Shown here: positions 1 to 10,265 of the stretch, one piece after another
Layout: every line of letters begins with the position of its first letter
Position numbering within the stretch: the stretch's first letter is position 1
DNA from: Hypsibius dujardini
Lineage: Eukaryota > Tardigrada > Eutardigrada > Parachela > Hypsibiidae
Direction of reading: 5' to 3'
Length of the DNA stretch: 23,061 nt
Assembly: GCA_001579985.1 (NCBI GenBank)
Contig: LRSR01014289.1
Location: 1 to 23,061 of the forward strand
Translations under genes and position numbers: made by a program
The notes under the pieces: model-generated
Told to the model about the DNA's origin: nothing
Database searches by the model: none
The model's input: only the letters and a program-made list of their open reading frames with translations

Positions 1-3
1 TAG

Positions 4-46
4 TCAGACAGACAGACCGACAGGCAGAGAGAGAGAGAGAGACAGA
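4..46. repeat. GACA/GAGA tetranucleotide array (left edge)
   Basis: GACAGACAGACCGACAGGCA is followed by a pure (GA)n run. It is truncated by the window start and lies just downstream of the exon ending at 77, in the next intron of the minus-strand gene. Confidence 0.9.
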
Positions 47-76
47 TGAACCGGCGAAAATGAATTTACGTCATAC

Positions 77-3000
77 CTTGAAGAGATACGTGAGCTTTTG
101 GGTTGACCAGGATGATGTTATCGAACTGTCCGACAAGCCCTAAACTATCATCCGACGACGCCATGGAAACACGCGCGGACGATGTGGATGGTCCGTTGAC
201 CGTCGCCACCCCTAAAAAACAACAAAAACGTGTGATATATTAAATTTCAAGAACGGGAGCCGCAAGCATTATCTCACCTCGTTTCAGGGCGAGCTTCGTG
301 TCCACCACCTTCTTGGGCAGACTGATGGCGCCAGAAACATCACCCACACTGCTGGACTGCGATGCCACTATTGAGGAATCGGACACGGAAACGGCAGACT
401 CCTCTTTGAACGAAAAAACAGGCGAGAATGGAGCTGGAAAACGACAATTTTGTTAGCCGTCCATATAACAGAGCCACGCAACACGACGAAAGCAACAAAA
501 CAAAAGGCATCTAAACGTATAACGTAAACGTAAGTGGAAGAAAAGCATGGACGAACCTTATGACCTCACCGAAGGAATAATCTTACACGGTCGAAAAGGA
601 AGCAGAGGTAAGGACACCACAAGACACTTAACAGCGGAAAGTACCAATAAAGCGTTCTCTCCACCGGCGGAGGGAGGAAGCGAACGTTCAAGCACTATCA
701 TTACAAGTATAAGCGCTTGATGAAAATGCTGACGTACCGTTGCTTGACTGGCTGGAAGAGGCAGTCGGCGGGGATAGGGTCTCATCATCCTGGTGGACGG
801 GGTCGGATTTCCTCGACGACGTTTGATGCATCGCAATGTCCAATTTCGTCAGGTCAGACTTCCGGAATGACAAGGACCGAGAAATATCTACAAAGTAGGT
901 GTGTATAGTGGCCAGAGAACAATACAAATGTTCTGTTAGACAGCTGATTCAGAAGTTTTTTGCAAAAAGGTGCAATGATGATGTTAGAAAAAAGTACCTC
1001 GCGCAGCAACGGAGCTGGAAGGCTTAGACGACGCAGATTCAGTCGCCGAGTACCGTTTCACTTTCGCCAACCGCGCGTTCTGAGGCGTCTTCGGGGGAGA
1101 TCCTAAATCAGGGATACAAAAGGGAACTAGAGGGGACAGTTAAATCAAGGAAGGGACTAACCCCGACCACGAATAACAACAGTGTGCCAGACAATTTATC
1201 TAAAAACTTACCCTGGACAGGCTTAGAAGTGGAAGGTCGAGATGGGGAAGATTCAGACTCGGATTCCAGTTTCGTGAACAGCAGGCCCACGCTCTGTCTC
1301 TCCAGTGAAAATCCTAATCCCACAAAAACAAAAACAAATTAGCAAGAGAGATTTGAACAGTGGAGATTACGTAGATTACGAGGTAGTTAGCTGAAACTTT
1401 ACGGAGGGGACTTTTTACCAGCAGTCGCTCCTGTCACGACAATCTCGTCCTCATCCCTTGAGCAAGACAGCTTATCCCGAAGAGCATTCACATCCACTTT
1501 AAGGGGCTCTTTGTTGGCAAGAGTGTCCTTTTTCGGGCTAACTGAAGAACAAAAAGAAACAGAAATTACCATCAATACCGGTTATAGGAAAGACCAAACT
1601 TTAAAAAGGGATAAACTACTTCCGATAACTGTACCTGCTGCAGTTCGAGGACCGAAGGCGAAGATCAGTTCGTCGAGTGCGGAATCGATTGCTTCAACCA
1701 ACGGAGGGGAAGCTGTATGGGGCAAGAACAATTAGCAAGTCGTAGTGGAAAACAGTTTCACCTAGGCGGAGGCAACTCACGAGAAGCATTTGGCGCGTTT
1801 AACCGCGTTCGCTTCCCAATGGCCGTCAACTTTGCCGGAACTGACTTGGAGGCAGTTTGGACTTTCTGTCGCTTCCCACCTAGGATTATACCAAAAATTT
1901 AGAAGACCTTTAAAGTCGTCCTCTCAAGATATTCCCGATAAGTGGACAAAGACATCTTACTCGATTCAGGGCGCTCCTTCGGAGGCGGGCGCTTCCGCTG
2001 TACCGACTTGGGCTGGAACGTCTTCTTAACAGGGTAAGCATCGTCATTGTCAGAACTGATGGCCAACTCTTCCTCAGCTGTGAGATTCACTTTGGCTGGG
2101 AGATTCACTTTGGCTGGGAGATTCACTTTGGTTACAATGGCAGAAGGTGCCGACGAATCTGCTTTCTTCGGTGATTTCCGCAAAGGAGCCGTAGTTACAG
2201 GAGCTATAATAAAACCATAATGAGGGACAGGGATCACAAAATTACATACACCAAACCTAAACCCAAAATCTTTAATGTCAAATTTCAGGAGTCACTAATT
2301 TTTTTTTCAATTCAATAAACCGATTGGAAAATAACCTAAAACTGTTTATTATAGAAGTTATTCAAGATTGGAAAGCTAGCAAAACTATTCCGACTAAAAT
2401 TCACTTTACAGCTAAGCAAATAATCAGTATGCTCCTCAAATAATTCTAGTTAATAGCTTATTTTTAATTTGGTTTGATTTAATTTTAATGAAATTAAAAT
2501 TTCAATTAATTTTCAATTAATTGTATTTAATTTAATAATAATTTGACAATTCAGTTTGTTTTTTGCCTTTCATAACAGGAATACTCACGGGGACTTTCCA
2601 TAGGCTCATCAAACACTGACGCGTAAGCAGCATCCTTCACGGGTGACTGCGAGACACAACTGCCGCCGTCGGCCTTCGCCATCAATGGGGACGTGAGAAG
2701 AGACCGAACTGGACCAGGCGCAGGCAGAACCGCGGTCTTATACGTACTAATGGGCACCACAGGCGCAGCTCGAAATGTTGACGGAAGCAGTTCCGGAGGA
2801 TTTTCTATCGGCGATGGTCGCGGCATTCCCACTGCAAGAAAAGCAGCCAATACTGTATGAACAAAGACGTAACAGTTCCAACATTCAATAACCCAACCAA
2901 TTCGTTAGATGAGGATTAGACCAGAAGGAGCCATAACGCAGAAAGAGTACCAACGTTCACAACACTTGAGAACATGAAACATACTGGAAGTGGAAGCACC

Positions 3001-3206
3001 GGAAGATGAAACGCAGGCGGTTGAGCCGTGATGTAGACCGTGATCCACTCCTACATCCTCGAAGTCATCATCGGATTCGGCTTCTGGTTCCACCACTAGA
3101 AAAAAAGGACGACTTATCTACAAACGTTCAATTTTCTTTATTGTTCTCACTGTTTGTCTCCCTGTTTGTCAGTCTAATGGCTGTCTCTTAGCCCGTCTGT
3201 CTACCC

Positions 3207-3245
<39 letters not shown>

Positions 3246-5450
3246 CACCCGTCTGTTTGTCTGTTTGTCTATATGCCTATTTCACTGTCCGACCTGTGTG
3301 ACGTTTATCTCCCCAGACTTCTCAGTTGTCGATATGTCTGTTTGAAAGTCAGTCTGCGCTTAAACACACCTTCCTTGGCGGATTCGGTGCCTGCCTGCGC
3401 TTCGGGTCGCGCATCTTCTCCTCCATCTCCTCCTCCGCCACTGCCCTGCTGCAGGATTAGACTATCCAATTCCAACGCTCGCTTCTCGTCCTCTTCCGCC
3501 TGCCGCGCCGCGACTGACCGGTTGAAGCGGCTATCGAAGGACCGCAACCCCTCCAGGAACTGCCGCCGGCGGTCGGACTTTGACATTGTGGCCAGCGTGA
3601 TCGCTACCAGGGTCGGTTGCTCATCCGGCGACGGGAGATTCTTCTTGCTGCCGCCGACACTGACGGCACGCATCATAGATGACATGATGGAGATGTCTTC
3701 CCGAACAGGCACGTCTTTCTTGGGAGGTTCCGCTTCATTCGGTGGAAAAACCGGCTCGGCCGGAGCAGCAGACGTGCTCGCACCGGCTTGACAGGCAGAC
3801 TGACGAGTCAGAAAGTCCGGCCGTTGGAAGCCAAACGGAGCCTTGTGGATGTTGACTTTAACTTTGAACATCCGCCGGCGGGGTTCGACGACTTTCGGCA
3901 GGGATGGTGCCACGACGATCACTGAACAAGATAAAGGAACCCGTTGAGTAAATCGGGTACAGAGATCGAAAATAAAGGGGTGACAGAGAACACAGCAATC
4001 TCTGCGTCCACCGTGTATCAGGGAAATAATTAACAGGAAGGTTTAATTCTTCAATCAAACAATCAAGAAGACCGTTCAAAACTGCGCGCCATTTTTTTCT
4101 CTGATTTTACTGCAGATAACAGCTTGAGCTTGCGCTTGAAGGCATACACAAAGAGCAACACGCACTAACAATCATTTTAATCAAATGTTCCTTCAGCCAA
4201 TTTGTAGAACCTAATTGCAAAGAAAAATAAAATAATGAAAAAATGGAACCGCACCGATGAATGAACAAGATCATTCAATAAGAATAAGAATAAGAATATA
4301 ATTCAATAAGAATACCCGGGTGAGTTGAAGCACGTATTCTTAGTATTAACTTCAATACTGAATTTATCATTAAAGAGCGCTGAAGAGCACAAATTATTAA
4401 ATTGCTACTGAGAAACATGTCATGGACGTCTTGCAGTAGATAAGAAATGGCACGTTCACGTGACAGATTAAAATCTGGAACATTTGGCCAAACAGACGGC
4501 ATTGAAATTAGGATGTTAAAATTAGAAAATCTTATATCTGAAAATTTCTAACATGAATGTACAATTTTACACAAAACAAGCTCAATCAAGTAAAACAAAC
4601 GTGATCAATACAACAATCAACCATAGGACGAAATACACGCCATGAACAGAGATTTTCGTCTTTTGAATTAGAAAGGTACTAGGACTAGATCATACATCAC
4701 TCACCAGGTGCAGGTTCCGGAATAACAGGGGCTTGAATGATCGGCAGCGGAATGTTTCCACCTGTCCCCGATTCTGTAAAATATTCGACAACGTGTCAAT
4801 AAAAGACAATACCACATCACAAGTCGTGCATTGATTGACTGATTGCACGCACACAACTCAAAAACAATTTAATTTCCACCTCCACAACGACGGTGTGGAC
4901 TGGGGAGTACCCGCTAACACATGTTCTCAGACGTGCAATCCTACAATTACTAAAAAATTCCCAGTATCTAGTACAAGAAATTGAATTGAAGTCCTGTGTC
5001 AGCAACACTTAATATTGGATTTGTATTAAATTCGTCGTTGTTCCACTTTGAGACACTATGAAATATAATTTCACTTTACGAATAAATCAGCAAGGATCCC
5101 TTCGCGACTTTCGTAAATCCGCAGAACGTCTGGCTAGCAAGATTAGCATTAAGAAAATGTCAAAGCAGGAAGTACATTGTTGTCGATTAATCATCCAATC
5201 AAGGCTCCCCACTGCAGTAAAAATATTATCCGGCGATTCAATATTGCTCCGACTTAGTTGATTGATTGAGGGAGAACAATCGCAAAAACTTACCATCCAC
5301 GTATTCCAGCTGCGCTGGCTGCTGCTGTATCGCTGCCAGATCCTGCAGATCCGAGTCGAAGAAAAAATTGTAGTCGCCGCCGCCATCATTGTCAAACCCG
5401 TAACCGTCGTTCTGGCCGTCATAACCCATTAGGAGATCGTTCAAGTCCAT
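77..5450 (-). CDS. Unrecognised multi-exon gene, disordered Ser/Pro-rich acidic protein (3' end outside window)
   Basis: I do not recognise this protein. Fourteen exons join in one frame: 5450-5294, 4773-4705, 3921-3370, 3095-2985, 2831-2589, 2203-1961, 1879-1781, 1712-1635, 1541-1419, 1313-1212, 1102-998, 887-738, 433-278, 211-77. This gives 774 codons, and the last exon ends at a GT donor, so the gene continues left. The ATG at 5450 has A at -3 and G at +4; an in-frame stretch upstream lacks another ATG. The protein begins with an Asp/Gly/Phe-rich acidic segment (residues 1-52). It then has a basic stretch (about 90-124), a charged, probably helical segment (about 188-235), and a long tail rich in Ser, Pro, Lys and Glu without signal peptide or membrane segment. 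This suggests a soluble, perhaps nuclear scaffold or regulatory protein, which is inference. All 13 introns are phase 1. It diverges from the TDRD9-like gene. Confidence 0.85.
2082..2133 (-). repeat. In-frame 18-bp tandem repeat in exon 6
   Basis: The unit gagattcactttggctgg (plus-strand sense) occurs at 2082-2099 and 2100-2117, with a diverged partial third copy to 2133. On the coding strand it encodes VNLPAK, VNLPAK and VNLTAE (residues 403-420). The unit is a multiple of three, so it keeps frame. The two full copies are identical, which suggests a recent slippage duplication within a disordered segment. Confidence 0.9.
2204..2588 (-). other. AT-rich intron 5 of the unrecognised gene
   Basis: A 385-bp phase-1 intron. 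Positions about 2460-2545 are almost pure A/T with overlapping aattaat-type self-complementary runs. I see no coding or RNA-gene signal. Confidence 0.65.
3146..3271. repeat. (TCTG)n array in intron 3 of the unrecognised gene
   Basis: A core of about ten uninterrupted TCTG units (3206-3245) is flanked by degenerate copies. It reads as (CAGA)n on the sense strand of the host gene. Confidence 0.95.
3370..3921 (-). other. Largest exon of the unrecognised gene (184 codons)
   Basis: This exon covers residues 76-259. It contains a basic segment around residues 90-124 (RRRMFKVKVNIHKAPFGF and following), a Pro/Ala linker, and a charged segment from residue 188 (MSKSDRRRQFLEGLRSF onward) that reads as amphipathic helix or coiled coil and ends in a Gly-rich run. 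These are the least disordered-looking parts of the protein and the best targets for a remote-homology search. The plus-strand open frame at 3273-3791 is its antisense shadow. Confidence 0.7.
3922..4704 (-). other. Intron 2 of the unrecognised gene
   Basis: A 783-bp phase-1 intron with a GTGAGT donor and CAG acceptor. It is AT-rich and holds a short imperfect AATAAG repeat near 4278-4314. I see no coding signal in it. Confidence 0.7.
4774..5293 (-). other. Intron 1 of the unrecognised gene
   Basis: A 520-bp phase-1 intron with a GTAAGT donor and TACAG acceptor. The short open frames inside it have no recognisable content. Confidence 0.7.
5294..5450 (-). other. First coding exon: acidic-aromatic N-terminus
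   Basis: The exon encodes 52 residues starting MDLNDLLMGYDG, followed by a run of Asp, Gly, Tyr and Phe (FFFDSDLQDLAA) and a short Gln tract. Alternating acidic and bulky aromatic residues resemble acidic transcription-activation segments, but composition alone cannot prove this. The exon ends in a GTAAGT donor at 5293. Upstream on the same strand lies a possible extra junction: a strong GTGAGT donor at about 5588 and an acceptor near 5498. These may bound a 5'UTR intron, since joining them does not extend the reading frame convincingly. Confidence 0.6.
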
Positions 5451-6189
5451 GCTTGCCTCGTTCTTTTTGCCCGCCAAGAAAGATTGCTTCAGATAAAAAA
5501 CCTTCCTTTGCTTTTACAATAGTTCAGACACTACTTCCAGGAAGAAGTATGATCATGTTTGTGAGCTCGGCCTCAGATAAGGCCACTCACGCGCAGGAAG
5601 ACACAACATAGGATCAAAAATCGTTTTCACAAAATTCTTGCCAATGAGGTCGCTGAAGAAACCACACAATCCAACAATCAATCAAAATATTCGTCATTCT
5701 TGAAGATATTTAAACGAACAAGATCTCAGTTACCCAACCGATCAATCAATCACTGGTCGCTTTTGAGCTTCTCAGTTCAGTTCACGTCGGTTCGCTAGAA
5801 GTTAATCGCTCAGTTCAAAGAAATAACTATTCGGTTCGAGATAATGATACTAATAAATAATCGGTAGAATAATGTTCTTGCTGCAAATAACTGTTTGTTC
5901 TTTCTGAAAATAGAATGTTCCGCTGAGAACATTCGAAACTTCGGTTGATAATATTGCGGAAATGTATAGATATGTCGAATTTTTTCGGCTTTGTGTGCGA
6001 GCACATTTGTAAATATAGCAGTATAAAATAATCGTACTTCGTACTGTACGAGGACTTCGTCATTATTTGTTTCTGTTGTCTTCCTTTGCTCCTCCATCTC
6101 TTCACATCGCTTCGGCTTTTGAGTTCACAATTTCTGTCCGTTTGTAGCCGAAAATCATTCTCTGGAAGACAACACTGTTTTTTTGGGAA
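5451..6189. promoter_or_regulatory. Divergent intergenic region, candidate bidirectional promoter
   Basis: The two flanking genes start in opposite directions with 739 bp between their ATGs, so both promoters must lie in or very near this stretch. On the plus strand a TATAAAA at 6022-6028 lies 162 bp upstream of the helicase ATG and is a weak TATA candidate. For the minus-strand gene I see no TATA; a GTGAGT donor at about 5588 may mark a 5'UTR exon. Several ATCAATCAATCA-like and GTTCAGTTC-like short repeats occur at 5675-5820. No specific transcription-factor site can be asserted. Confidence 0.5.
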
Positions 6190-8175
6190 ATGGCGCTGAC
6201 CGGTAGTGAAAGCCGTCTGACTGCTGCCGGTAAATCACGGCCGAAGGTCCGTTTGCAACGCCCCGGACCGGTGCCGCCGATTGAGCAGACGTTGAGGATC
6301 ATCCAGGAATGTAGAGATGCAAAACTCTACGGGGAGCGAGTGAAGAAGGAAGGCTTGAATCAGGCATTGGAAGACGAGGAGATGGATCATGTAAGTTGTG
6401 GGTAGATTGCTTGATTGTTGATTAAGTCAGCGTTTCTGTTCAAGTAACAACTGGTAGCCTGATTGGTCGATTGAGGGTCTACTTTGGCGTCTTCATTCAA
6501 TTATAATATATGTTATTATAATATATAATAATTAATAATTACGTATCGTATGGATTAGTTCAAAATGTGAATTAAAATTAGCATTCACCATGCCCGATTT
6601 AAAAACAGACCGTTGATAGCGACAATATTAATTTTGTCCATTATTTGTATTCGTGTTTCTCCGTTTGACTTGTGCTTGATTGAACTATCGATTGTGATCA
6701 GAATTTTTAAATATTATATTGATCTGTTGTTTCCTCGCCTGCTGGACGCCTTTCCGTTCCTGCAATTCTGTCTAGCCGCCAATTTTTTAGGAACGAACAA
6801 AGGAGAAAGAGATTATCCTTTACAAGGGCAGGTCATACATTGACAACGGTCCCCCTGACAGCCGCTGGTTCAATGAATACTTGCAGTCCAGGCTGATTCC
6901 CTCGAAGCCGTATGTGCCGGTGGTGGAAGTGCCGTACCATTTCACAACGTAAGCTCAATAGAAAGATTTGGAAAAACAGGCACATACACAGACATAGACA
7001 AAGGCACACAGGCACAGACATAGACAGGGACTTCGGCACATACATAGACATAGACACGACATGACACCGAGAGTGAACAAATGTTAAAATTGTCATTACT
7101 CTGAAGATTTATTCTTGTTCAGCGATGAGCCGGAACTCGATATCGAGGAGCTGAAGAAGCAGCGCCTCTTTGCCGATCCCAATGACGTGGACGCTTTGTT
7201 GCCGGCCGCTTTCGAAGCGGTAAGTTACCACAGTAAAATTATTGTTATTTAGGATGTGGATTTAAATTTTTTAGTAAAGTTTGTTTGAGTGAAGCTGACT
7301 TTTAGAAAAATTTAAATCTTATTCTAAGCTTCTAAAATCGGATTTTCCGACTAAATGTCGAGTTTAAATTAGGTGTCTATGAAAATAAAATATAGCTAGA
7401 TTAAAATTATCAAGCCATGGAACCTATAAAATTTATCTTTTCCAACTCACAAGAATACATGTTTAACAATAAATTACTAGCATTACACAGCTTAGAAAAT
7501 GGGTGATTTGTCAAGCCATTTATTGATTTGGCACTTTTTAATTTGTGTATTTGAATATTTTGATGTACCTTTCAGCTGTCGACGGCCGATCCGGAAGACG
7601 AACTATTACAAGACCTGTACGCCGATTTCGAAGACCTCAAGGATGACGAAAGTGTTGCTGGAAGTTCCCCATCCAAATTATCATTAGCACAGCATCGACC
7701 CTTCAAGTATGATCGCTTCTACAACAGCAAGCAGACAGAGTTGTACGATCCTGGCCTCTCCGTCACACATTCGCGCGATGAGGTTCGACTTTGACATGCT
7801 TTCCGAGCTTAGCTCTTCACAAACGGGTTTTGATTGGGTTGAACATTTTCTCCAGATTCTGCAATCGATCCGCGACAACCGTGTCACCATCATTGTCGGG
7901 CAGACCGGAACCGGAAAGACCACGCATATCCCACTCTTTATCCTGGATGAGTGCGCGCGCGAAGGGAAGTTGTGTGATATCATGGTGACGCAGCCGCGTC
8001 GGTTGGCTGCCTACACGAATGCCAAGCGGGTGGCTTCCTTACGAAGAGATCGTAAAGGTCGACCCTGGAAGACCGGCCACCTTGTCGGCTATCACGTAGG
8101 TTTTCGTCATCTGTCATTGCGACTGTGTACATGCAGGGCTGATAAGGATACGGAGTTACAAACAGACAGACAGGC

Positions 8176-8214
<39 letters not shown>

Positions 8215-10145
8215 TGGACAGATGGACAGATCATTAAACAGACCGAATAATGAGCAGAACTATAGGCGAGCATGCACTTAACATTCGTGGGTTTGTCAGT
8301 CCGTTAACCACGTTGTGAACTGAAACATTCTTCTTTCCACATCCTCTGAAAGGTTGGAATGAGTCGACATGCTTGCCGCTATACCCGCCTGATCTTCTGT
8401 ACTACGGCGATATTCCTCAAAATTGCCGGTGGACAGCTCAATCTCAATCAGTTCTCTCACATCTTTCTGGATGAGGTAAGGTGTCGGCCAAAAATTCCTT
8501 GATCACAAAACAATGTCTGTTGAATTGAATGAGTTCCTTGTCGAAGGTCCACGAACGCGGTCAGGATACGGATTTGTCGCTGATGCTAGTCAAGAAGATG
8601 ATGCAGGAGAACAGTCCTAACGTCAAGGTAAAGGGAGATTTGGAATGCGAGTTTGAGCGAATGAAAAGGTGTTTTCCGTGCTGATTTCAGTTAATAATTA
8701 TGTCAGCGACAATGAATTTGACTAAAGTGAAGAATTACTTCGCTGAAGCCGGACCCACACTCGCGCCGGTTGTGGTCAACCTGAGTACCGGCTATAGCAA
8801 GGAAATTGATGAGCACTTCCTGGAAGACATTTGCCCACGCATGGATAAGCCGAAGGTAATTATTTGATATTAGTTTCACTAATCTTTAACTACTCAATCT
8901 TTCCGTGCAATTTTCGGATTTATATATTAAGAGGATGGTGTTCGAGCTGGACGAACCAGAGCTCAAACCGTTCGTCTGCGAGGAAGCCGTGAAACTGATC
9001 GGTCGACTGCCCCATCACGAGCTAACTATTCTGTAACTATTTCTCTTCTGGCTAGTCGTCCACGTACGTCTTAGTGACTCCTTTCTGTTGCAGGCGGTCT
9101 GATCTGTCTTGCGGCCAGCACAATGTTACTGTGGATCACGTGGGGGCAGTCTTGATGTTTCTGCCAGGTTTGCCATTATCCTATGTGTATATATTGGTGT
9201 GCCTGATGTCACAATAAATTTAATCTACAGGTATGCCAGACATCAACGATATGGAAACGTTATTGACCAAGGAAGCCGAGCAGAAAGGGTAAAGTCTTGA
9301 TTTTGTTTGCTCAGGCCAATCTGCTTGTTTGTCTGTCTGTCTGTAGGAGTACCTATTTGATTGCCTGTTTTTGTGTCCTTCTGTCTGCTTGGATATCTCT
9401 CTGGATGTCTGGATGTCTGCCTGTCTATCTGTCTGCCTACTTTTTTGTCTGTTTCTATCATTCAGTCTGAACGTTTGTTTGCCTGTTTGTGTATGCTTCT
9501 TTGCCTGATGCTGTCTGTCTATGTGTCTGTTTGTTTACTGTAGTATAGACGGTTACTTCGCCTTGTAATGTTTTCTCGTCTCCCGATCCAGGTACAACTG
9601 GGAAATTATGAAACTGCATTCATCCCTCCCGCAAGAAGCGCATGATGCTGTGATGCGTCATCCGGCGCCCAATGTTCGCCGTATCATCTTGTCCACCAAC
9701 GTGGCGGAAAGCTCCGTCACTATTCCATACGTTGTCTTCGGTACCGGTTTCAATCGTGACCTCCTTAATTCATTTCAATCTCGTTCGAACGCCTTCTACG
9801 ATGCTGTCGTTTTCGCTCGTCGTAATAGTCATCGACTTTGGTTTGACCAAGCGTCTGATTGTGGACAGCCAACTGGATGTGCCCCGACTGGCGGTTCAGT
9901 GGGCTTCGCAGGCTAATATGAAGCAGCGAAAAGGTCGCACCGGTCGCGTCACCCAAGGTACCTACTACTGTTTCGTGCCGGGCGCCTTCTACAAACGCCT
10001 ACTGGAGCACGAAAAACCGGATATAACGGTAACTAGAGTCTTTTACATTGACATGCCTGTGATTTTTCAATGTTTGAGCCAATGTACAGATAGACAAGCA
10101 AACACAGCCAGTAACAGGCGAACAGAGAGTGAAAGACACAGAGAA

Positions 10146-10180
<35 letters not shown>

Positions 10181-10217
10181 AACACGTACTGACAGACAAA
10201 CGGACGGACAGATAGGC

Positions 10218-10265
<48 letters not shown>

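Larger units (their letters stand above)
6190..7782 (+). other. TDRD9: TDRD9-like exons 1-4: N-terminal region
   Basis: Exons are 6190-6390, 6791-6948, 7123-7219 and 7576-7782, encoding residues 1-221. The segment has a basic start, then PYVPVVEVPYHFTT, then a strongly acidic stretch around residues 153-180 (DPEDELLQDLYADFEDLKDD). It ends just before the first RecA fold. The exon 4 donor is GTTCGA, weaker than the usual GTAAGT or GTGAGT of this gene. That junction was chosen because it alone joins the acidic segment in frame to ILQSIRDNRVTIIVGQTG. Confidence 0.8.

Noticed and set aside
436-735. Additional exon in the 300-bp gap between exons 12 and 13 of the minus-strand gene
   Set aside because: No segment flanked by AG and GT gave a phase-1 symmetric open exon by eye, and the flanking exons already join in frame.
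3273-3791. 172-codon plus-strand open frame
   Set aside because: It is antisense to exon 3 of the minus-strand gene, whose frame continues through checked splice junctions. The plus reading has no domain and starts inside the TCTG array.
5490-5600. Extra coding exon upstream of the first exon of the minus-strand gene
   Set aside because: Strong GTGAGT donor and an acceptor exist, but joining them leaves the wrong frame for the downstream ATG reading. A 5'UTR intron is more likely than coding sequence.
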